Below, piece by piece: positions 1-8,816 of a stretch of DNA of 64,000 nucleotides. The notes under the pieces were generated by a model that was given only the letters and a program-made list of their open reading frames with translations, was not told the DNA's origin and ran no database searches. Origin of the DNA: Pedobacter sp. ISL-64 (GTDB lineage Bacteria; Bacteroidota; Bacteroidia; Sphingobacteriales; Sphingobacteriaceae); contig NZ_JAGGPU010000006.1 in assembly GCF_018613605.1 (NCBI RefSeq), positions 354,411-418,410 of the forward strand. The letters run 5' to 3'. Position 1 is the first letter of the stretch. Every line of letters begins with the position of its first letter. Position numbers and translations under genes: made by a program.

Positions 1-1439
1 AAGGCCATTGAAGCACGATCTACTTTGGTGTTGATATCTCCGTTTAAATAGGTTTTAATATCAAAATCAGAAATCCGTTCTAACAAAGGTTTAGATGGAT
101 TGGTTAAAATATGCATCAATGGATTATACTTGGCCAGATCGGGTTGTTTTACCCACGAGTTTTCCATATTGCCAAACATTTTTACATACAGTTTTTCTAT
201 ATCTTCCATGGAAATACCCATGGCAATTAATTTATGGCGATAGCTCGGCAATTGGCTAATTAAGCCTGCCAATGCTTTTCTAATGCTGTGTGGCGCATAA
301 AACAGGCTGTTAACCTGTTTAATCCATTTATAGCGATGATAGCCTAAAAAAGCTTCGTCGCCAGCATCACCACTTAAGGCAACGGTTACATGCTTTCTGG
401 TATTTTTACTGAGCAACATGGTAGGTATAGCACTCGAATCGGCAAAAGGCTCGTCATAAAAACGGTTAAAGTTTTCAATTAAGTCAATGCCATCATTGTA
501 ATTACACTCAATGGTATAATGGTCGGTACCTAAGTGTTTAGCAACCTGATTGGCATAAGCACTTTCATCGAAACCTTTTTCATTAAATTTTATAGAAAAT
601 GTTTTAACGTGGTCGATTTCTTTTGTGGCCATAGCTGCAATTAACGATGAATCTATACCGCCAGATAAAAACACACCCAATGGTACATCAGCATTCATCC
701 TTATTTTAACCGCATCGGCCAAAATAAGCGCTAAAGCTTCTTTAGCTTCTTCATAACTTCCATCAAATTTATTCTTCCAGCCATAATCTAAAGTCCAGTA
801 TTCTGTAATTTTAAGCTTATGGGATTTAAGATCGTATTTAAAATAGTTGGCTGCAGGCAACTGTTTCACCTCTGCATAAATAGACTGAGGCTCCGGCACA
901 TAACCCCAGATTAAATATTGATTAATGGCTTCTTCGTTAACACTTAGATTCCTGTCTATATTGATTTGTGAGGGTTGACTTGCAAATTCGAACGACAGGT
1001 GATCGTGTGCATAATAAAAAGGTTTTTTGCCAAAGCGATCTCTGGCACCAAACAGTTCGTTTTTATGGGTATCATAAATCACAAAAGCAAACATCCCGTT
1101 AAAGCGGGTTAAGCAATCGGCTCCATATTCTAAATAAGCTGCGCATATTACTTCGGTATCTGAACTGGTGTTAAACTGATAGTTTTTCCGTTCCAGGTCT
1201 TTTCTAATGTCTTTGTAGTTGTATATTTCTCCGTTAAAAACAATATGGAGATGCCTATACGAAAAGGGTTGATTGGAGCGGGCATCAAGATCGATAATGG
1301 CCAATCTATTGTGTGCAAAAATAACCTGATCGTAACGTTGAACCCCTGTATAATCCGGTCCCCGAAAACTGATTCTTGTCATTTTCTCACGGATAGTTCC
1401 GTTTGAGTAAGGTATGGTTGTGCCGTATATTCCACACAT
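1..1439 (-). CDS. asnB: asparagine-synthase-like glutamine amidotransferase (partial, C-terminus outside window)
   Basis: This is the glutamine-hydrolysing asparagine synthase family: an N-terminal class II amidotransferase domain releases ammonia from glutamine, and a C-terminal ATP-pyrophosphatase domain activates a carboxylate. Translating the minus strand from the ATG at 1439 gives MCGIYG, so Cys2 is the expected nucleophile after Met removal. NGEIYN and the PP-loop SGGIDSS follow in the right order. About 479 codons are inside the window and the frame is still open at base 1. It is the last visible gene of the polysaccharide operon, 20 bases behind a glycosyltransferase. In such loci these enzymes often amidate uronic acid sugars rather than make asparagine. 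With a nucleotide-sugar dehydrogenase upstream that is my preferred role, but it is inference. The family call is firm; the substrate is not. Confidence 0.9.
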   Translation of the reverse strand, partial: MCGIYGTTIPYSNGTIREKMTRISFRGPDYTGVQRYDQVIFAHNRLAIIDLDARSNQPFSYRHLHIVFNGEIYNYKDIRKDLERKNYQFNTSSDTEVICAAYLEYGADCLTRFNGMFAFVIYDTHKNELFGARDRFGKKPFYYAHDHLSFEFASQPSQINIDRNLSVNEEAINQYLIWGYVPEPQSIYAEVKQLPAANYFKYDLKSHKLKITEYWTLDYGWKNKFDGSYEEAKEALALILADAVKIRMNADVPLGVFLSGGIDSSLIAAMATKEIDHVKTFSIKFNEKGFDESAYANQVAKHLGTDHYTIECNYNDGIDLIENFNRFYDEPFADSSAIPTMLLSKNTRKHVTVALSGDAGDEAFLGYHRYKWIKQVNSLFYAPHSIRKALAGLISQLPSYRHKLIAMGISMEDIEKLYVKMFGNMENSWVKQPDLAKYNPLMHILTNPSKPLLERISDFDIKTYLNGDINTKVDRASMA

Positions 1440-1459
1440 AGTGATAATATTTTAGATTG

Positions 1460-2560
1460 TTAACTAATTAATTCTTCATATTGAGCGCTGATTTTATCAA
1501 GCGCACATTTCTGATATACATTTCTCCTAATCTCAGCCGGGTTCCATTGGCCTTGAGTGCAGGCCTGGATAATTCGCCGCCTAAAGCCTGCCAGATCATC
1601 CTGTTCTAAAACAAAACCGTTAAAGCCATCGATAATTAATCCTGGAATGCCGCTCACTCTAAAGGTTACTACTGGTAGGCCTACGGTAAGCGCTTCTAAA
1701 ACTACATTCGGGAAACCTTCTGTATAAGAGCTCAACACCATTAAATCGTGCAGAACCATTACCTCGTGGATGTTTTTAATCTCTCCTAAAATTTTAAGTC
1801 TGTGATCGAGCTGCAGGTCCTTAATTTTAGTGTTAATCTGATCTTTTAGTACCCCTGTCCCCACGAAATCGAGATGATAATTTTCGGGCAAATGCGCCAT
1901 AATATCAACCAGCCGTTCTAAGCCTTTTTCCTGTGCAAAACGGGCCACAACTAATAGTTTATAAATTTTATCAGGTGTTTTAGCCTCCTTTAACTTATTA
2001 GTTTTCAATACTGGATTGGCAATAACCCTGATCAGCTCCTGATTGACATTATAAGTATCAATCAATGATTGTTTCATTTCTTCTGATTGGCAAACGATCT
2101 GTTTGTAACCCCGATAACTTGCGCTGGCAAAAAGCTCGTAAAATCTCGACTTAAATCCTTCAAATAATCTTTGTTCGTGTGGAATATTGGAAGCCCTCGC
2201 AATAAGCATCGGAATTTTTAAAAACCGCCCCACTAACGATACTAAAATATTGATGTGATCGGTAGTGGAAAAAACGGCATAAGGTTTTTCCTTTTTTAAT
2301 ACATTGTAAAGTGCAAAGAACGATTTAGAAGCTTTTTTGGTTTTTAAATCGATAAAACGGACAGCAGCCAGATCCATTGAGAAACAATTTACAGTAGAAT
2401 CAAGAATCACAATGGTAACATCAAACAGATCTTTATTAAAACCCTGGGCCAAATTCCAGAACACCCGTTCTGAGCCTCCAGAGGTTAAAGAGCTGAGCAC
2501 AAAAAAGACTTTCTTTTTGTTTTTAACTTCTTCTTTAATAGTTTTTTGCGGAGCGTACAT
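1460..2560 (-). CDS. GT4-family glycosyltransferase
   Basis: This 366-residue protein has a GT-B fold signature. The N-terminal acceptor domain has a GGSERV motif near residue 28, and the C-terminal donor domain has EGFPNVVLEA, the usual GT4 nucleotide-sugar binding stretch with its E-x7-E pattern. It should transfer a sugar from a nucleotide donor to a lipid-linked oligosaccharide on the inner face of the membrane. It begins at an ATG 6 bases after the sugar transferase stop and is followed after 20 bases by the amidotransferase, so it is inside the operon. Length is normal for GT4. Donor and acceptor cannot be read from sequence. A second GT4 of the same length class lies at 5674-6768, so the two probably add different residues. 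Confidence 0.9.
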   Translation of the reverse strand: MYAPQKTIKEEVKNKKKVFFVLSSLTSGGSERVFWNLAQGFNKDLFDVTIVILDSTVNCFSMDLAAVRFIDLKTKKASKSFFALYNVLKKEKPYAVFSTTDHINILVSLVGRFLKIPMLIARASNIPHEQRLFEGFKSRFYELFASASYRGYKQIVCQSEEMKQSLIDTYNVNQELIRVIANPVLKTNKLKEAKTPDKIYKLLVVARFAQEKGLERLVDIMAHLPENYHLDFVGTGVLKDQINTKIKDLQLDHRLKILGEIKNIHEVMVLHDLMVLSSYTEGFPNVVLEALTVGLPVVTFRVSGIPGLIIDGFNGFVLEQDDLAGFRRRIIQACTQGQWNPAEIRRNVYQKCALDKISAQYEELIS

Positions 2561-2566
2561 GTTATT

Positions 2567-3169
2567 TTAGTTGATGACAATTTTGTTGATCGTTAACCAA
2601 ATAATTTTGAAATCGGTAAGGATATCATTGTGTTTGATATACCTCATATTCTGTTTTATTTTTGCGGGAATAATGCGTTCGATATAATAAGTTTCAGGAT
2701 CTTCGGCATGTTTTAGCAGCTCATTTTCATTGCAGAACTCAACTGAAGCCCAATCGGTAATGCCGGGTTTAACCGATAAAACATAACGTTGTTCTTCACT
2801 ATAGAGATTTACGTATTTTCTAACTTCTGGTCTTGGTCCAACAAAACTCATCTGCCCTTTTAAAACATTCAATAACTGGGGCAATTCATCTAACTTGTAT
2901 TTCCGTAACCAATACCCTATCCTTGTAATGCGGTTATCTCTGTTTCCGATGGTGAGTAAGCTATTGTTACTTTGAACAACATACATGGTTCTAAACTTTG
3001 CCAAATGAAAATCTTTCATGTTCCGCCCAACCCTGATCTGTTTAAAAATAACAGGACCTTTCGAATCGATTTTGATCAGGATGGCGATCAAGACTAAAAG
3101 CGGACTGAACAACACTAAACAGATGATTGCAAAAATCACATCGAATATTCTTTTTTTCTTTATTTTCAT
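2567..3169 (-). CDS. initiating sugar-phosphate transferase (WcaJ/PglC-type)
   Basis: This 200-residue protein is a bacterial sugar transferase of the small PglC-like type. A basic N-terminus and one hydrophobic re-entrant helix (about residues 8-33) precede the catalytic domain. The hallmarks KFRTM, LRKYKLDELPQLLNVLKG and FVGPRPE are all present. It should move a sugar-1-phosphate from a UDP-sugar to undecaprenyl phosphate, the first committed step of repeat-unit assembly. It lacks the four extra N-terminal membrane helices of WbaP/WcaJ proteins. Its ATG at 3169 overlaps the upstream aminotransferase stop as ATGA (3166-3169), implying translational coupling. The pairing with a DegT aminotransferase resembles PglC/PglE-type systems that start from an amino-sugar, but that donor is inferred. 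Confidence 0.93.
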   Translation of the reverse strand: MKIKKKRIFDVIFAIICLVLFSPLLVLIAILIKIDSKGPVIFKQIRVGRNMKDFHLAKFRTMYVVQSNNSLLTIGNRDNRITRIGYWLRKYKLDELPQLLNVLKGQMSFVGPRPEVRKYVNLYSEEQRYVLSVKPGITDWASVEFCNENELLKHAEDPETYYIERIIPAKIKQNMRYIKHNDILTDFKIIWLTINKIVIN

Positions 3170-4440
3170 GATGCTACAGCCATTTGTTTTCGTCCAGGAA
3201 AGCCACCTTCTTCAATTTCTAAATGGCTATTTAATTGTATATGCACACAGCTGATTACCGAAGTGATAATAAATTCGACCTCTGTTTCTGTTAATTGCGG
3301 ATAAATTGGAAGAGAAATCTCGCAGGCATAATTCTGATAGGCCATTGGATAATCTTCTATTTTATAACCCAGGTTTTTAAAGAGTGTAAGCATTGGCATG
3401 GGTATGAAATGTACATTGCTTGCAATGCCTAAAGATGCCAGATCGTCTATTACCTGATCTCTTTGTTCTTCCGTTAGTCCCTTAACCCGCATCGGAAAAA
3501 GATGATAACAAGATTCTCTTTGTGTACTCACCAAAGGCGGGGCAACAAACCAATCATTGTGCTGAAAGCCCTCGCAATATTGAAGGGCAATTTTTTTTCG
3601 TTGAGGCAACAATTCAGAATTGTACTTTCTAATTTGCGCCAAACCTATTGCAGCGCAGATATCGGGCATGTTGATCTTTAATCCTTGAAATAAAATATCA
3701 TATCGCCAACCACCACCCCTTGATTTGGAAAGTGCATCTTTATTTTGTCCGTTAAGTGTATACATTTTTAAGTAACTGTATTCTTCCTGCGGATCGAATG
3801 AAGAAGGAAGGTTTAAGCAAATGGCACCACCTTCTGCCGTTGTTATATTTTTAACCGCATGAAAAGAAAATATAGTTACATCGCACATTTGGGCAGAGGG
3901 TTTATCGTAATATAAACTACCTATCGAATGTGCCGCATCAGAAATCAGGAGTATTCTTTTAAGCAGAGATTGTTTGTCTGATTGGCATTTAAACTTTTTC
4001 TTAATGTCATGATTATTAACTACCTCTTTTAAAGAAGAATAATCGCAAGGCCATCCAGCAATATCTACTGCAACTATGGCTTTGGTCTTTGAAGTAATTG
4101 CTGCCTGAACCTTTTCAGGATCGATATTAAAATCATCAAGCACATCAACCATAATTGGGGTGGCACCGCAATGCAAAACCGCTAATGCTGTGGCACTATA
4201 GGTATATGCCGGTACAATTACTTCGTCGCCAGCTTTAACACCAAACCACTTTAACATTAAAATGGCACCCGATGTCCAGGAATTTACACAGATTACCTCA
4301 TCAGTTCCAGTCATCGCTTTAATTTCACATTCAAGGGCTTTTACTTTTGGCCCTGTGGTAATCCATTTATCGTTAAGTGTTTCCAATACCTGATCAACAA
4401 CAGATTGATCGATAAAGGGCGGAGAGAATGGGATATTCAT
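3166..4440 (-). CDS. DegT/DnrJ/EryC1 PLP-dependent sugar aminotransferase
   Basis: This fold-type I aminotransferase converts a nucleotide-linked keto-sugar to an amino-sugar. It opens with a typical DegT N-terminus (MNIPFSPP), has the aspartate segment LLISDAAHSIGS, and the PLP lysine in FHAVKNITTAEGG. I place the start at the ATG at 4440. The open frame runs up to a TTG at 4473, but that lies inside the upstream gene's coding end and adds a low-complexity leader. It overlaps the following sugar transferase by 4 bases. The C-terminus (about the last 30 residues) extends past the usual DegT end. It is one of two DegT proteins in this operon and the two are clearly different in sequence. The sugar substrate is unknown; no 4,6-dehydratase is visible in the window to supply it. 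Confidence 0.9.
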   Translation of the reverse strand: MNIPFSPPFIDQSVVDQVLETLNDKWITTGPKVKALECEIKAMTGTDEVICVNSWTSGAILMLKWFGVKAGDEVIVPAYTYSATALAVLHCGATPIMVDVLDDFNIDPEKVQAAITSKTKAIVAVDIAGWPCDYSSLKEVVNNHDIKKKFKCQSDKQSLLKRILLISDAAHSIGSLYYDKPSAQMCDVTIFSFHAVKNITTAEGGAICLNLPSSFDPQEEYSYLKMYTLNGQNKDALSKSRGGGWRYDILFQGLKINMPDICAAIGLAQIRKYNSELLPQRKKIALQYCEGFQHNDWFVAPPLVSTQRESCYHLFPMRVKGLTEEQRDQVIDDLASLGIASNVHFIPMPMLTLFKNLGYKIEDYPMAYQNYACEISLPIYPQLTETEVEFIITSVISCVHIQLNSHLEIEEGGFPGRKQMAVAS

Positions 4441-4459
4441 ATTCGTCAATTTAATTGTG

Positions 4460-5677
4460 TTAATTGTATTCAACCAAAATGGGATCTTCTATTTTGATTT
4501 TGGAAAGTTGTAAAATGGCAAAGTAAAGGAACAAGGTCGGACCGCTTGTAGCCAGGAGCCACTCGTTATGAAAGAATGAATTGATAGATATAGCCATAAA
4601 AGAGCAACTTAAACAGATTAACAGCGCATTTTTCTTATCCTTGATGTGCAGGAAAGCATAAAAAATGATCTTTCCGACTTTTCGATACAATAAAATGAGC
4701 AGAATAAATCCTAGTAAAGGCCCCAAATAGGTGATAAACATTAAATAGGCATTATGCGAAGTGATAACAATCGGCCCTTTTTTATAAACAAAATTATGCT
4801 GAACCACATCATTCCAGGTTTTTCCATAAAATAATAAGCCAAAAGGATAATCGGTTATGATTTCGATATTCTCTCCCATCAAATCGCCACGCTCTTCTTT
4901 TCCTTTTGCGTTTTCGGCGCTTTTATTTAAAATATTCTGTTGTTTTTTACCTTCAGAAAATTCCTCTATCGAGCTTTGAGCAATAAAAAACATCGCACAT
5001 AAAACGCCAAATATTAATATCGATTTAGCTTTGTAGTAGCTTAAGAAAAACAAGCCAGTTACAACAGCAAACGCAACTAAAACCGACCTTTGCATACCGA
5101 AGAATATAAGAGAGAGCGATAATCCAAATAGGAGAAGGTTAATTAGCCAGCTTCTTTTAAATAAAATAGCATTAATGACTAAAAATGGTGTTAAAGCAGC
5201 CATTTGATAGCCAAATGTAAAAATGGTTGTCGATATGCCGGCCGGTGCCTGTAATACATCTTCCTGTACCAAAAGCGACCGGATTGGCGCCATGTTGTAT
5301 TGGTGATCGATAAACATGATGATGCCTGAGAGTAGCAGTATGCCAAAGAAAAACCCTACAGCGATATTCATCCGTTTTAAATTTGTACCGATAACATAAT
5401 TGAAAAGTAAAGCAAAACAGCCTGCAACAATTAACAGCGCAAAAAATCCGGTTACATCTGCCTGACCTATGAGATAAAAAAACAGGGCAGCAATAAAGAA
5501 AATAAATAATTCTTTGCCATATAGAAACCCTGTTTCTTCTGTCCGGTAAAAATAGATTAACGGCGCCAGGAAAACTATTGGTGCCGGAATTCTGAAAACC
5601 CCAGTCATGAAGATATTGAATGTTGTTGCATAAACATAGGCAAACAACAAAAAGAGAAACATTATTTTTTTAATCAT
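4460..5677 (-). CDS. O-antigen/capsule polymerase-like membrane protein (Wzy-type)
   Basis: This 405-residue protein is almost entirely hydrophobic, with roughly ten membrane segments and one larger polar loop around residues 235-290. That layout is characteristic of Wzy polymerases and O-antigen ligases, whose sequences diverge too much for a motif call. It would join undecaprenyl-linked repeat units in the periplasm. The position supports this: it sits between glycosyltransferase and aminotransferase genes of a locus that also has a flippase, a Wzc and a Wza. The start ATG at 5677 overlaps the stop of the upstream GT4 as ATGA, and the gene ends 19 bases before the next start. Polymerase is likelier than ligase because nothing else in the locus could do the job, but this rests on context. 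Confidence 0.75.
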   Translation of the reverse strand: MIKKIMFLFLLFAYVYATTFNIFMTGVFRIPAPIVFLAPLIYFYRTEETGFLYGKELFIFFIAALFFYLIGQADVTGFFALLIVAGCFALLFNYVIGTNLKRMNIAVGFFFGILLLSGIIMFIDHQYNMAPIRSLLVQEDVLQAPAGISTTIFTFGYQMAALTPFLVINAILFKRSWLINLLLFGLSLSLIFFGMQRSVLVAFAVVTGLFFLSYYKAKSILIFGVLCAMFFIAQSSIEEFSEGKKQQNILNKSAENAKGKEERGDLMGENIEIITDYPFGLLFYGKTWNDVVQHNFVYKKGPIVITSHNAYLMFITYLGPLLGFILLILLYRKVGKIIFYAFLHIKDKKNALLICLSCSFMAISINSFFHNEWLLATSGPTLFLYFAILQLSKIKIEDPILVEYN

Positions 5678-6768
5678 GACATGATGAGTTGCTCCCAGTT
5701 GGCAGAGATCAGTTCAATAGAATTTGTTTTGTTGATCGATTTTGCTTTTGCTGAAAATTTATTTTTTAAATTACTGTTATTAAGTATCTTATCAATTGAC
5801 AATGAAAGCCCTACTATATCTTCTTTAGCAACCAAAAGTCCGTTAATTCCATGTTCGATAATCTCTGAAGGACCAAACTCACAGTCCATTGCTACACAGG
5901 CGCAGCCCATTCCCATCGCTTCTACCAATACATTTGGATAGCCCTCATTTCTGGAAGAAAGCACAAAAACCTCTGCTTGCGCATAATAATCCTGCAGGTT
6001 CGATTTAAAGCCGATCAATTTGACTTTATCTGTTAAATTTAAATCCGTAATCTGCTTTTCGAGGTTTTCTCTTTCAGGGCCTTCACCCGAGATTAAAAGA
6101 TCAACATCGGATAGCTCCAAGCGGCTATAAGCATCAATAAGCAGATCGAAACCTTTTTCGCGACTTAATCTTCCAACAGAAAGTATAAATGCTTTATCAT
6201 TTACGGTATCTTTATTTGGCTTTATAAACTGATTGATTGGATTATGGATGGTTTCGAAATTATTCAGTTTTTCGAATTGCTTAATCCTTTTAAATCCTTT
6301 AAACATTCCAAAAGCTGGTAGCACAATGGCTTTTGATTTTCTATAAATATGAAATATAAACCACTGTAGTAATTTGTTGTATTGTTGTATGGTGCTATCT
6401 AGGGTATTTCTTTCAGAAACCAGATAAGGCAAACCTAAAATCATGCAGCATAAACCTGCCCAAATGTTCGCCGATGTCATAAAACAAATGGTACAATCTG
6501 GTTTTTCTTTCTTTAATAGAGAAAGCAATCTGTAAAAAGTTAAGTAAGCATATCTAACCCTGTTTAAGAGATTTTGACTGTTTTTTCTTTCTACCAGATT
6601 TACAATTTTAACCTGTTTATTAATCTGATATTTAACTTGAGCTGTATTAAGGCAAATCATTGTAACACTGCAGTTTTTATCACTAAAGTGATTAGCCAGA
6701 TTACTAATTACCCTTTCAGCTCCGCCACCTTCCAAACTATTGATTACGAAGCATAATTTAGTAGTCAT
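5674..6768 (-). CDS. GT4-family glycosyltransferase
   Basis: This 364-residue GT-B glycosyltransferase has GGGAERV near residue 14 and NEGYPNVLVEAMGMG near the C-terminal third, the paired features of GT4 enzymes, plus SVGRLSREKGFD, a common GT4 donor-domain stretch. It should act on the cytoplasmic face, extending a lipid-linked repeat unit with retention of configuration. It starts from an ATG six bases after the upstream GT2 stop. Its TGA overlaps the next ATG by 4 bases. An internal run (about residues 110-150) is hydrophobic and aromatic, as in related enzymes that touch the membrane. Donor and linkage cannot be assigned. Confidence 0.9.
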   Translation of the reverse strand: MTTKLCFVINSLEGGGAERVISNLANHFSDKNCSVTMICLNTAQVKYQINKQVKIVNLVERKNSQNLLNRVRYAYLTFYRLLSLLKKEKPDCTICFMTSANIWAGLCCMILGLPYLVSERNTLDSTIQQYNKLLQWFIFHIYRKSKAIVLPAFGMFKGFKRIKQFEKLNNFETIHNPINQFIKPNKDTVNDKAFILSVGRLSREKGFDLLIDAYSRLELSDVDLLISGEGPERENLEKQITDLNLTDKVKLIGFKSNLQDYYAQAEVFVLSSRNEGYPNVLVEAMGMGCACVAMDCEFGPSEIIEHGINGLLVAKEDIVGLSLSIDKILNNSNLKNKFSAKAKSINKTNSIELISANWEQLIMS

Positions 6769-6774
6769 TTCGAA

Positions 6775-7644
6775 TTAGTTTACAATGGTTTTAATGGTCT
6801 GGAAAGCGTTTCCAAAGGTTTTATATTTCACTTCGAAGAGGAAGTATTTTCTGAGGTAAAAGTTCAAAAGTTTAACTTTCTGTAAGCCAGTATAGGTGAA
6901 GATTTTAATGATGATATAGAAATCACTCAGTTGCATCTTCTTTAATGGAATATAAGCCACCGGACTCCAAATACCGCCAGGGTGACGCCTGTAACAACTC
7001 ATTACTTCTGGTAAAACGTATATTTTTTTACCTGTTACCCAGGTACAATAGAGTTTCAACAGTTTATCGCATGCATTGCACTTTAAAAACCAATCGTTTT
7101 TATAAAGATTTCTAATGGCTTCAATGTTGCGGTAAACAATAGTTGCGGTACAGGTTTCTACCTGCTTGTTCACAATCAGGTCGCTAAAGCTATACTGCAA
7201 GGGAACAGGATTAAAATCCATGTAAAACAGCTCAGTATCATCGAAATTTATTTCGCGTGTATAATGGCAGCACATTACATATTCTGGATTTTTTTCTAAA
7301 AAATCTACCTGTTTCTGCAGTTTATATGGGTCTAACCAATAGTCATCACCATCGCATGTGGCTACATATTTACCTTTGGTTTCTAGCGCAACCCGAATTA
7401 CGTTTTGGGTAGCACCAATATTCTTTGGTGCTTTTAAACGTTTAATTTTGTCAGGATGTTTGGCAACATATTCATCAATAATCTCTGTGGTTCCATCGAT
7501 AGAACAATCGTCGCCAATAATAATTTCTGTATTAAAATTGCATTTCTGCATCAAAAATCCATCCAGCGCTTTCGCAATAAATTTACTGTGGTTATAAGTG
7601 ATGCAAAAAATGCTAACCATTATACCTGTATCGTCTTGTTTCAT
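6775..7644 (-). CDS. GT2-family glycosyltransferase
   Basis: This 289-residue GT-A enzyme shows the GT2 pattern: VSIFCITYNHSKFI at the N-terminus, a first acidic motif in IIGDDCSIDGT, and the metal-binding DGDDYW near residue 100. A Cys-rich middle (CCH, then CNACDKLL) is common in this subgroup. It should transfer a sugar with inversion from a nucleotide donor. The start ATG at 7644 lies 14 bases after the upstream aminotransferase stop. It is shorter than two-domain GT2 enzymes, so it is a single catalytic domain. It is the only GT2 in the visible operon, which has two GT4 enzymes as well, suggesting a repeat unit of about four sugars including the initiating one. That count is inference. 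Confidence 0.9.
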   Translation of the reverse strand: MKQDDTGIMVSIFCITYNHSKFIAKALDGFLMQKCNFNTEIIIGDDCSIDGTTEIIDEYVAKHPDKIKRLKAPKNIGATQNVIRVALETKGKYVATCDGDDYWLDPYKLQKQVDFLEKNPEYVMCCHYTREINFDDTELFYMDFNPVPLQYSFSDLIVNKQVETCTATIVYRNIEAIRNLYKNDWFLKCNACDKLLKLYCTWVTGKKIYVLPEVMSCYRRHPGGIWSPVAYIPLKKMQLSDFYIIIKIFTYTGLQKVKLLNFYLRKYFLFEVKYKTFGNAFQTIKTIVN

Positions 7645-7658
7645 AATAGAAGCTGCTA

Positions 7659-8816
7659 TTAATTGCCGTTAACCGCCATGCCTATGCTGCCATTAACCAT
7701 GGTACTGTAATCAGTGAGTTTAAGCACTTGTTTTTTGCGGTAATTCTGGGTTCTCAAAATAATCCTGACTACTAAATCCTGATCGGCACTGGTTAACGTA
7801 TGGTAAAGAGGCAAACACATAATGCGTTTAGAAATAGAATCACAGATTGGCATATTTACCTTAGCGATGTATGGCAAGGCCGATAAGGATGGGTAAAAGT
7901 ATCGCCTACAATACACCTGAACCAGTTCTAACTGTTTCATGCAATCGAGCATAATTTCTTCCGATCGGAATATTACGGGATAGTATGCGTAATTAAATTC
8001 CGTATCGGCCTGAATAACCTGAAACTGGGCTTCAATTTTGTTCAGACGCATTTCGTAATGCTGTGATAGCTCTTTGCGTTTACTTAAAATCTGATCGATA
8101 TGTTTTAGGTTACAAAGACCCATTGCAGCGTGAAACTCTGAGTTTTTAGCATTAGTTCCGATCTCTGAAAAGGTATCTACCCCACTATAACCAAAATTAC
8201 GCATCAGCGCCATTCTCTTTAAAGTATCAGGATTTTGAGTAAAAACAGCCCCACCTTCAATCGTATGAAACAGTTTAGTTGCATGGAAGCTGGTTGTGCT
8301 TACATCGCCATAAGCGAAGATCGATTTACCTTTATATTTTGTGCCAAAACAATGGGCGGCATCATAAATTACCTTTAGTCCATGTTTTTTTGCAATGCGA
8401 TCTATCGCTTCAATATCACAAGGATTTCCAAAAACGTGTGTAGCCAAAATTGCCGAGGTATTAGGTGTAAGGGCCGCTTCAATTTTATTGGGATCTAAAT
8501 TAAGGGTCTCTTCATCTATATCAACAAAAACAGGTTTGCAACCTTGCCAAACAATACTGCTGGTGGTAGCCACGAAAGAAAACGGTGTGGTAATAATTTC
8601 GCCTTTTACTTCTAATGCCTGTATGGCCAGTTGTAATGCTATAGTACCATTGGTTACATATAATAAATGAGGTAGTTCTAAGTATTGTTGCAACTTCAAC
8701 TCCAGTTCATTTACCAAAGGACCATTATTGGTGAGCCACTGTCTGGCCCAAATGCTACTTACATAGCTTTTAAAATCTGCCTGTTTAGGCAAAAAGGGTT
8801 TGGTTACAGGTATCAT
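7659..8816 (-). CDS. DegT/DnrJ/EryC1 aminotransferase (WecE-like)
   Basis: This 385-residue PLP-dependent aminotransferase has an N-terminal IPVTKPFLP and IWARQWLTNNGP, close to the pattern of dTDP-4-amino-4,6-dideoxygalactose transaminases. The PLP aspartate is in VIYDAAHCFG and the Schiff-base lysine in SFHATKLFHTIEGGA. It makes an amino-sugar for the polymer, probably at C4 of a deoxy-sugar nucleotide. The ATG at 8816 overlaps the flippase stop as ATGA. The last 25 residues continue past the usual family end. The two DegT enzymes of this locus share only family motifs, so the polymer probably contains two different amino-sugars, or one sugar aminated by one of them for a branch. Confidence 0.9.
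   Translation of the reverse strand: MIPVTKPFLPKQADFKSYVSSIWARQWLTNNGPLVNELELKLQQYLELPHLLYVTNGTIALQLAIQALEVKGEIITTPFSFVATTSSIVWQGCKPVFVDIDEETLNLDPNKIEAALTPNTSAILATHVFGNPCDIEAIDRIAKKHGLKVIYDAAHCFGTKYKGKSIFAYGDVSTTSFHATKLFHTIEGGAVFTQNPDTLKRMALMRNFGYSGVDTFSEIGTNAKNSEFHAAMGLCNLKHIDQILSKRKELSQHYEMRLNKIEAQFQVIQADTEFNYAYYPVIFRSEEIMLDCMKQLELVQVYCRRYFYPSLSALPYIAKVNMPICDSISKRIMCLPLYHTLTSADQDLVVRIILRTQNYRKKQVLKLTDYSTMVNGSIGMAVNGN

Noticed and set aside
4441..4473. N-terminal extension of the DegT aminotransferase to a TTG
   Set aside because: It would lie inside the end of the upstream polymerase gene; a normal ATG start at 4440 gives the family N-terminus.
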